A stretch of 64,000 nucleotides of DNA. It comes from Trachipleistophora hominis (Eukaryota; Microsporidia; Pleistophoridae). The DNA is taken from assembly GCA_000316135.1 (NCBI GenBank), contig JH993845.1:89616-153615 (forward strand). Reading direction: 5' to 3'. The position numbers and the translations under genes are program-made. The notes under the pieces are model-generated. The model saw only the letters and a list, made by a program, of their open reading frames with translations. It had not been told where the DNA came from and did no database searches. The first letter of the stretch is position 1. Every line of letters begins with the position of its first letter. Below are positions 55,918 to 64,000 of the stretch, in pieces.

Positions 55918-56426
55918 AAAGTTGCAGTGGATTAGATTCTCTCCGGTTATTATTCGCAATAGTGTTATTTGAAATTGATAATTGTGTCTACATACAAAAA
56001 TGGTTATTACAATATCTTGGCCAGGAAGAAAGAAACGCAAAAGTTATGAATGTACATTTGCTCGATCGCGCTTATTGGAAGTTAAAACACAAAATTTTTA
56101 GAAAAATCAAAGGAGTATCATTTGATAAATGGAAGAGTATTTATCTAGAACACGTGAAAATGTGCAGCGCCTGGTTAGAAAAAATGATACTAGAGCGAAC
56201 CAAAAAAATTGACGAGTTTATGAAGACGTATGGCATATCGACACCTACACGAGATTCTTTATTTGAGAACCTGTGGCAAGGAAAAGTAGATCTGAGCATT
56301 CTGGGCGAAAATATAATCCTAAAAATAGGCTTTATTCCAAAAATGCTTTACAATGCTGGTCTTCGTAATGACACGGTCGCGTCAACGAGTTATAAAAGAT
56401 TTATAATGAGGAATCGTTCGATTTAA
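55911..56426 (+). pseudogene. C-terminal frame of duplicated secreted protein, right copy (longer)
   Basis: Open for 171 codons immediately after the upstream frame's stop. Its first ATG is only at 56046, so independent translation would lose the first third of the open frame. The product is helical, basic and Trp-containing. It continues 35 codons beyond the position where the left copy has TGA, ending at TAA 56424-56426. Continuity, strand and conservation in both copies suggest it belongs to the same gene as 55555-55917, interrupted by one -1 event. Confidence 0.6.
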
Positions 56427-56515
56427 AATCAAGGTCAATGAGTCTATGATCATTTCCAAGACTCCACCTGAATATTTGTACCTGACCATAATTATTTTTT
56501 TCTTTGGTAAAGCAC

Positions 56516-59047
56516 TTAATTTTCAGTAGTTCGTACATTCCTCACTTTCAATTCTAGTCCCATAATTGACATGTATTGCTTTGTTCTGAGCAGAACATTA
56601 TCGTAGCATCTTTTTGTCTCGGTGCTCATTTGTATCGTCAGTAAATAATCAAGCATTTCTTTCACATACATAATATGCGATTCTTCAACAAAATCGCTGT
56701 TTAATACACGAGTGAGATAAAAATTAAGTATGATTTGATGTGTTGTCTCGTTAATATCTTTTTCTTTTAATTCCGAAAGAAACTTGAGTTGGTGCAAAAT
56801 ATCGTATCGTTTATCGGACAAAATAATCAAAAGAAAATCATTTTTATATTTCATTTCATTTAAGAAACGATATGCAACTGTATGATATGTAATTTTCTGG
56901 TAGAATTTTTTCAAATTGAATGTGAAATGGTTTATACACGGTGTAAAGCTGTTTAAGTTGTATGGAAAATTGAGAATTTCCGCTACATGTCGTTTTGGGA
57001 GTGTTTTTACAAGCTTGTGAAATGTGTATTTATACTGGTTATACTTACTATTTACATAATTATCAAATGTTTGTTTCGCTAAATGCTTCTCATTTTTAAC
57101 CTCGATTGAAGGATTCTCTTTTGCATCATCACAAGCATCATTATCACCATTTTCATGCTGAAAACTTTTATACTTGTTATTATCACTAATATCATCAGAC
57201 AAAAAGTCATTCTCGTAAAATATTTTATTGCTGAAAACCATGGTTAGTGTTTTTAAGCAATTTAAGCTGTTCATCGATGGTAGGTGAGTCAGCAAATAAT
57301 CGAAAACCTTGGTGTTTTGTGTTTTAACCCTAAAAAAATATGAAAGATATTTTGTGTGAAATGGTTTCTCCTTAATCTCATTTACCTCATATTGCGGTTT
57401 ATTATGTAATTTTGAATGGCACTCCTCTTTCATAATCTCTTTGTAGCTAGATACATTTAATTCTTCCAATATTTTTTTTTCTTCTGAGCTGACTTGTTTT
57501 GTCTTAATTGTGTATAAAATATAATCCATCGGTTCTATGTCTATGTTTTTAAATTTTTTAACTTCACCACAAATAAATGATACGAATGGACATGACGAAT
57601 TGTTTAGATCGCTTGTTCCGATTTCTTGGTTATTGCGGGCCTGTGAATAATTTATACAGGAAGTATTTTTTTTCAATCTTTTGCCCAATTTCTTTGCATC
57701 AAGGTAGCTATTACACCATTTACTTTTTTCCAATCCAGGGTCAGCATAATCATCTTCTCCACCGTTATTCATTTCATCATATTTGCAATCCTGAGACACA
57801 TTCAAAATTAACTGTTCTACCTGATCCTTATCTATGTAATTTTCATCATTCACACTTTCCACAGAAGAATTTATCACTTCGATGATTTCACGTGATATTT
57901 TATTCTTACCTGATAGAATTAATACGTAAAAAAATCTTCGCTGTTCCATCAAATACACCAATTGACTGATATCAGTGCTCGAATTTCTTGTTAGAAAGAA
58001 CACTAAGCAATCTAAACATATTTTATCAATTAGTATTAACGAATCCTTATAGGACAGCTTCATTTGACAGCCAAATAACAGCTTGAAAAGTAATATGTTT
58101 ATATTATCTGTACTTTGCTCATTCACATAAGTTTTAATTTTGTTTTTAAGCAAGTTATAGTTTTTATTCCATAAAATATCATTCACTATAATTTTTTCGA
58201 TTGAAAACAGTTTGGGAATAAGAAAACTTTCTTTTACACTAGGTATGAAGAAAGATGTGGTATATTCGTCAAGCTTTAAATTGTTTAACTCAGTTTGTGA
58301 CAGATTTTGTACGAGCGTTTTTATGTGTTTGATAGCATTGCTTTTTGTTGTTTTATTTACAATTATATTGTTTATATTCTCTTGTTTATTCATTATGGCC
58401 CTATCATTTACTACCTCATTATATTTAATATTTAAATCGTTTTCTGATTTATGTGTTAATTTAATTTGTTTGTCAGCATTCGATGTATTCATACTCATGT
58501 TCATATTAACCAACATCCCTGATCCCAAAGGATTATTCTTAGAAACCATGTCATCAGAAAATTTAGTCACCCAGTCAGAAATGTCTTCCATGCTACATAA
58601 CTCTATATTTGTGTCTGATGAAATATCATTTGTGTGTAAACTTACAGATCCTTCATTCCACTTGTTCAACCACTCCGACATCATTTCTATTATTCTTAAT
58701 TTGACATGGCTTGAAAGTTTATGAATATATAACGGTAGTTCTTCTAAATTCATCAATTCTCCCCATCTTTTTTGAAGATTAATCTCTAAGTAGTCAATTA
58801 CCGGTTGAATCACTGGTAATTCCAAGTCAAGTTTATCTATAACCCCACCATAACACAACAATTCCTTTAAGCTTATCAAGTTTACCTCTTTATACCGAAT
58901 AGCAATGTTTCCCACTTCTTTATAGAGTTTTAACAGCAACGATGAGTCATCTTTTAACATTTCACTGAGTGCATCCAATGAAAGAATACTTCCATCAGAT
59001 AATTTTTTCTTAATGGTATTATAATTGTAACTACTGTCATCTTTCAT
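56516..59047 (-). CDS. Large helical hypothetical protein, 843 residues
   Basis: The family is not recognised. There is no signal peptide or membrane segment. The N-terminal 150 residues form helical pairs (LSLDALSEMLKDDSSLLLKL and onward), reminiscent of HEAT/ARM-like repeats. A Ser/Asn-rich low-complexity stretch follows (about 140-235). A second helical region (about 240-410), an acidic Asp/Asn-rich insert (about 400-500) and a helical C-terminal half complete it. Asn/Lys/Ile richness reflects the AT-rich genome. GGGTGGGG and GGG (plus strand 59080-59087, 59070-59072) give C-runs 23-40 bases before the ATG, further away than in other conserved genes. It could be a scaffold or RNA-processing factor, but no motif supports a choice. 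Confidence 0.75.
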   Translation of the reverse strand: MKDDSSYNYNTIKKKLSDGSILSLDALSEMLKDDSSLLLKLYKEVGNIAIRYKEVNLISLKELLCYGGVIDKLDLELPVIQPVIDYLEINLQKRWGELMNLEELPLYIHKLSSHVKLRIIEMMSEWLNKWNEGSVSLHTNDISSDTNIELCSMEDISDWVTKFSDDMVSKNNPLGSGMLVNMNMSMNTSNADKQIKLTHKSENDLNIKYNEVVNDRAIMNKQENINNIIVNKTTKSNAIKHIKTLVQNLSQTELNNLKLDEYTTSFFIPSVKESFLIPKLFSIEKIIVNDILWNKNYNLLKNKIKTYVNEQSTDNINILLFKLLFGCQMKLSYKDSLILIDKICLDCLVFFLTRNSSTDISQLVYLMEQRRFFYVLILSGKNKISREIIEVINSSVESVNDENYIDKDQVEQLILNVSQDCKYDEMNNGGEDDYADPGLEKSKWCNSYLDAKKLGKRLKKNTSCINYSQARNNQEIGTSDLNNSSCPFVSFICGEVKKFKNIDIEPMDYILYTIKTKQVSSEEKKILEELNVSSYKEIMKEECHSKLHNKPQYEVNEIKEKPFHTKYLSYFFRVKTQNTKVFDYLLTHLPSMNSLNCLKTLTMVFSNKIFYENDFLSDDISDNNKYKSFQHENGDNDACDDAKENPSIEVKNEKHLAKQTFDNYVNSKYNQYKYTFHKLVKTLPKRHVAEILNFPYNLNSFTPCINHFTFNLKKFYQKITYHTVAYRFLNEMKYKNDFLLIILSDKRYDILHQLKFLSELKEKDINETTHQIILNFYLTRVLNSDFVEESHIMYVKEMLDYLLTIQMSTETKRCYDNVLLRTKQYMSIMGLELKVRNVRTTEN

Positions 59048-61249
59048 GTTTAATTAGCACTTCTTATTTGGGTACTCCTGGGTGGGGTATTATGTTTAAT
59101 TTTAATATTTTTTGTAATAAATACCGCTTAAACTGCAGTTTGGTGATTAAATTAGTGAGAAAGATATTTATAGCGATTCTATTTTAATGCTTAAGCATAG
59201 CTTTATGTTCAAAGCTTTTTTTGTTCAAACTATCTAATTAATGACATGCGTATTCCCACCTGCTCAACTACATCTTCATGCAATTAACGTCCTTAATAAC
59301 TAAAAACGTCTCAAGAGAAACATTTAAAGTTGTAAATAGTGTTTGCAATAGATTTCCACACGTAATTCAAAAAACGATTATTTAATTAACTACAATACAT
59401 CATTTAAAAAGTGAAGTAATATACTGCTAAACTATATAATTTAATGAGAAATACATGTGTTAACATTTAATAGTAACTTAAGAAACCGTATAGAATCTTT
59501 TATTTTTCATATAACGAGATATATGTTTATTAGTAACCAGCTGCAATATTCCACTTATAAAACAAAAATTAATTTGACGTGGTTTTAATGAGATTTTCTT
59601 CTGTTAAGTTTTAGTTCTTACCCATTTCAACCATTTTTATGTTTTCTTTGTTTTTCTGTAAGATTTAAAGAATCAATCCGAGTAGTAATCATTTTTCCTG
59701 CATATCATCATCATCATAAAGAGAATTCGCGAGCTACTTGGTTGGTTTATGAAAAAATACAAGAATATTATTAATATTTTAGTAAGAAATATAAAATTAT
59801 GTTTTCATACAATTTTTATGTGCTGAAACACACTCTGCGGTTATTTATGATCGATATTTAGATGAGTCGTTAGTTTCAGTTGAAAATTAATTTTCTAATC
59901 TCTATGGAAGAATGAGAGTTGCTGAGGATGTTATAAATATACTCGAAACTAAATAAGAACAAGAAAATCTGACAGAAACACTAATTTGTTCTTCTGTTTT
60001 AGGGGTGGAATAGCACAGCTAGATTGTGATATATTCGGCGACAAGTGAATACCTGGATCACTATCTATGAGCAAGCAAACCTCAATGTATACATTATAAT
60101 AAATGTACATTTACATATATAGGAATAAAGCGCATCTGAAGCTCAATCTTAAAACAAAGAGAGAGACATCATAATGTATGCAACACTACCATTATTGGAT
60201 TATATGCAATAATCAGCCACATATCAAGATCAGGTATAAATTTAATAGTAACTCATCCTCGCTTGTTTTATTTTGTTGTTGAACGTGTTTCCGATTCGTA
60301 CTCCCCATACATCTCCCCACATCCATATGTGTATTTATTTATTGTAGTATCAATTCCATCAGTTCTTAGGTATAGGTAGAGAAGTATTTTACAACAATAA
60401 TTATTCAAAAATAAATTTTTTAGTATCGCTTATGTTATTTTTCATATAGAAAATTTTTATTCTTAACAAAAATTCTTTCTTAGAATAATAATAGTTTTAA
60501 AAAACGATAAGCTTTATTAAATGCATATACATGTGAATTTCCGTTTCTTAAGCGGAATAACGCAACTAGTTTCGTACTAAAATGTAGAATAAAATTATTT
60601 TTTTCTAGTTGGCAAACCCGGGATTAAACTCCCTTTTCATTAATATTGATGATAAAATTAGAAAATATGCTGGGAACAGTGGTATAATTTGTGCTATAAC
60701 TCGGTGAGGAATTTTGAGTTTGATGCATGTATTCTCAAGGAGTAATTAAATGATAGTATAATTTGCATATTACGGGCGCACAAATGCAAATAATCATAAT
60801 TTATTTAGACATAATGCTAAAAATCTTGTACATGTTGAACTAAGTTTTCATTTTTATAAAGCATGTGTTTAATTTACACTATCATAGAGCACGTCGTTTA
60901 TGTATATTCAACATGGGTCTAAGATACTTGTCGTATTTAGAATGATAGTTGTTGGTCCAGAACCAACTTCCTTTATTTAATCACTTAAATACGTGAACCC
61001 TTATGTTGGCAACATGTATCGGCCCAACAGTGCATCTTACCGAAACAACGTTAGTAAACAAATAATGCAATAATTATCGCAAAAAGTAATGCTATTTGTG
61101 TGCAAAACGGTGATCATAACAGCTGAATCCATCGATTAAATGTGTACCATCTTTAAATGATATGCCAAAAAAACAATATATTCTAAAAGAATCGCAAATA
61201 ACTTGAACATTCTTATTTTACTAAGAAAAGTTGGCTAATGAGATATTGC
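59048..61249. other. Intergenic with repeat
   Basis: AT-rich without supported genes. A tRNA-like stretch is at 60550-60625 and a family-2 repeat at 60945-61040. Confidence 0.55.
60945..61040 (+). repeat. Dispersed intergenic repeat family 2
   Basis: Contains the inverted repeat GTTGGT-CCAG-AACCAAC, TTTATTTAATCACTTAAATA, CCTTATGTTGGCAACATGTA and CGGCCCAAC. It matches 46365-46445 and the minus-strand copy at 45876-45920. Confidence 0.7.
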
Positions 61250-61807
61250 CTAGAGTAACACGAGCATCATGAAAACAATAAATGTTGCTTCGCTTACCGA
61301 ACCACAATATCCAACCTTGTCATGTTTTTCATTTTTACGACTGCAACTCGCGCAGGAATAAGGCACCACATCGCTCGAATTGATATTTCCACTACTTCCC
61401 AATAAAATATCAAAATCCGGCGATCTTTTATCATTAAATTCATTCGCACCAGTTGACATTTGATTACTCAAAGCATTAAATGATTTGTTGTGAGAAACTT
61501 TGCTTTCAATTCTACTGGTACTACAATCCTGCACTAACTTGGCTTCAAAAACACGATTAAATTTTAATGAACATGATTCATCGGTAATCACTTGATTTCG
61601 AATTCCTACTGGCACACCAATTTTATTCAGTGAACAATCACCAGTTGAACAAATTACTCTGTTTTCGCACACCTTTAATTCTATATTTTTATCGGGCTGT
61701 TCATTATGCGTGGAACTTACTACTTCTTCAAAGCTCTTGACTCCACAAAACAGGATCTGCGAATCAGTATCTTGAACGGAAACCAAAGTTAAAATATTAT
61801 CCCAACT
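61250..61807 (-). pseudogene. Cell-surface-type protein lacking a start codon
   Basis: The frame is open from 61807 to the stop at 61250-61252 (185 codons) but has no early ATG. It carries many Cys (CENRVIC, CSLN, SCSLK, SCASCS) and Ser/Asn, then a hydrophobic C-terminal tail (ATFIVFMMLVLL) after Ser/Gly, as in GPI-anchored or tail-anchored proteins. The upstream end, WDNILTLVSV, could be the remnant of a signal peptide cut off by an upstream stop. It may have lost its 5' end, or carry a frameshift or intron there. The family is unknown. Confidence 0.45.
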
Positions 61808-64000
61808 TTATCTGAAGCTCCGATTTCTTTTGTCGCATTCTCGTTCGATCCTATAAGTTCATTCTATGATTCTCTGCACCTGAATCATTTATTTGTTTGA
61901 TTCTCATGTTTACAGAACGGACCTATATCTATGTAAGCACAGAAGATGCAGAAACGACCCGATAACAATAACATAGAATTATATAGCTTATATTTGTGTG
62001 TGGTACCCGGTCTGTCATGGAATTGTTTCAGGAGTTTTTTCATCTGATCCAATACATATGTAAAACAAGACCGATTTCTATTTCTGCTTATGAAGCATTT
62101 ATTGGCATGTATAGAGCTAACACCTGTTGAATAAATGCTTTACATGTTTTGATAGTATCATCTTTTATGAGATCATTGTCTTGTAGTTGCGAGCAACATC
62201 GAAGGCTACCCACCAATTAAGCATTATGGATATTATATAAACCTCTGTTCGATAAACAGATGGCAGCCCAAACTAATGAATAAGATCTTGATAACTTAAT
62301 TTTAATTTATTTGGCATTTTGATGTGTTTTAACAATCACATGGTGTTACGATTCGAAAGCGAAACACACATATTGATATTCTCAATATTGCTACAACATG
62401 CTACGTAAAATTTATCTGGTGACTATATAAAATGACATATTTGCTTTTAATACTACGTTTGTGAAACGTATAACCGGTTTATACGAGAAAATAACAAAAA
62501 ACAAGAAAAGATATTTATCACATGGCAGCAAACACATAATGCATGGTTGTTATCATTAACTTGTTTCTTTTAAACAATAACAAAGAGCAATCGTGGCTCA
62601 AAAGCACAAACGCTTTTGAATTCAAAACATCAAATGGTATCGATAAAAGTATTTATTGTCTACGGTCATATGTTAAAAATAGGAACACGTGTTTGGAGAC
62701 AATCAGTTGACGCAATTGGTATAAAAATTATTCTTAAATAAAGTGCCGGCGTAACGTATTCCAAAATCCTTTATATAAAAGAACGAGAATCGTTATTGTT
62801 ATTGTCTTCGTGTATCAATAACACTATCTTCATTGTGTTAAATACAATGAGTATTTTAGCTGCAAATATGAACACGAATAGGAACGTGTTCTTTAACAAT
62901 TATCGTTTAAAATACTGACTTTTTCATGCTATTAGTAGATAAATAACCTTCTAACAGCAACTATAACTTATACAAAGTACATTTAATTTTATAGAAATGA
63001 GTAAATACTTAAATTTACCAGTCTGTTTAGTTACGCCTTATGTTGAATGTTCGGTTCTGTACTTACATATGGATGCGCAGTGCCAAGTTTACGTTATGTA
63101 AGCCTATGCAGTCCCCATCAAGCCCGTTTTACATGTTTTCTAACGTAGTGTTATTTATACACACGAATATATCATTCCACTTCTTATATTTCATGGTTAC
63201 ATTTATCCTCGTTGCCAGCATAGTAATCATTAACATTGCCATAGTCCAACAATTCGTTTTGATTCGATATTCCTTTGGTATGTAAATTTCGCTATTACAA
63301 CTTACACCTGGTACCATCAGAAATGTGGATCGCTTACACATGCCTCCCTTTATCTCCTGACACATCTTTATCTGTTTTCGGTTGCACAATATCTTCAATT
63401 TTCTTGTTTGTTTGATTGATAAATTTGGAAAATCTATGAGAATAAGTGATGTATTGCAGATGTGCTACAGGTTTGGGAACAGGTTTTTTTCCTTGTTTTC
63501 TGCTTTGCTTATGGGAGGGAGATGAACACAAAACAATCAAAGCGTGTACGTTTAACTACGCAACATCATATCTATGGCAGAAGTATATGTGACTTGATAA
63601 AATTGCTGTGCAATAAAGCTCATAAAAACGATTTGCTTTTAATAGTAGATAATAAAATACCAGAAACTAGATAAGTCGCAACAGAAATACTATAAACTGC
63701 CTAACACATTGATTGTATAGTATGTTTAGCCAATTACAGTTACACATAATCAGGTTTATTCATTTATCATACCTCGAGATTTATTTCGTGTTATTTTCAA
63801 CTATATTTTTCGCTAATAATGACACATCATTAGTTCGTGTGTTTATGAGGATCAAAAATTGTTTTAATATTATCTTTACCATAATATATTATCCAAATAT
63901 GTGTCATTTAGGCGTTTTAATGTTCATTTTAATTAAATATCTTCAGCAATACTGCAGCACCGATTGAGTTAGTGCAATTATATCACTATAATTTCTATTC
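61808..64000. other. Intergenic to window end
   Basis: No confident gene. Overlapping frames at 63040-63285 (plus, one hydrophobic segment), 63129-63398 and 63334-63540 (minus), and 63713-63967 (plus) have no recognised features or C-rich start motif. Confidence 0.5.

Larger units (their letters stand above)
54581..56433 (+). repeat. Inverted duplication, right copy (1.85 kb)
   Basis: Partner of 37072-38925 in the opposite orientation. Homology starts at TAGCATATTTTTGG (54581) and ends at TTTAAAATCAAG (to 56433). The coding part maps to the left copy without any length change (positions sum to 93505). The upstream part (54581-55554) differs slightly more and has a one-base length difference. 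That 974-base part has no other gene. Confidence 0.93.

Noticed and set aside
58212..58724. 170-codon plus-strand frame
   Set aside because: Antisense to the 843-residue gene; hydrophobic product from Asn/Lys-rich coding on the other strand.

Overview
The window looks like part of an expanded, AT-rich microsporidian genome. Coding regions are intronless and short. They encode reduced forms of core eukaryotic proteins: a 122-residue TFIIA large subunit, a 131-residue Mediator Med4-like protein, a 93-residue glutaredoxin and a 152-residue V-ATPase proteolipid. Most conserved genes have a run of C (CCC to CCCCC, on the coding strand) a few bases before the start codon, which is the start-proximal motif known from microsporidia. 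About two dozen genes are spread over 64 kb, with long AT-rich intergenic stretches. The genus cannot be fixed from sequence reading alone.

Layout. At 1-272 a P-loop ATPase gene runs off the left edge. Glutaredoxin (1983) and an EF-hand MscS-type channel (4607) follow, then the TFIIA large subunit (8762) and V-ATPase subunit c (9754-10212, with the start moved to an internal ATG). From 12 to 30 kb the window is accessory. It holds two members of a large secreted protein family (12643-14348, split by a frameshift, and 26221-27933), another secreted protein (17889), two single-pass membrane proteins (21897, 23324) and a broken gene that enters an assembly gap (25224). A conserved cluster at 31-36 kb holds a prefoldin-like protein, a 57-residue coiled-coil protein, Med4 and a Sac1 phosphoinositide phosphatase.

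From 37 to 56 kb lies a 1.85-kb inverted duplication (37072-38925 and 54581-56433). Each copy carries a secreted-protein gene broken by the same frameshift. A Pif1/Helitron-type helicase remnant with an assembly gap sits beside the left copy. Between the two copies are a large P5B-type ATPase (40928-44788), a two-TM-segment protein, an unknown 322-residue protein and a transgelin-like calponin-homology protein. Beyond the right copy are an 843-residue unknown protein and a GPI-like or tail-anchored protein whose start is missing.

The conserved genes cover transcription (TFIIA, Mediator), membrane and ion homeostasis (V-ATPase, P5B ATPase, MscS, Sac1), redox (glutaredoxin), folding (prefoldin) and actin (transgelin). 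They do not form an operon or a single pathway. The most unusual material is accessory: the paired secreted families, the inverted duplication, several -1 frameshifts at homopolymers, and at least ten dispersed short intergenic repeats that share potential hairpins. All family calls rest on motifs read by eye; no database search was possible.
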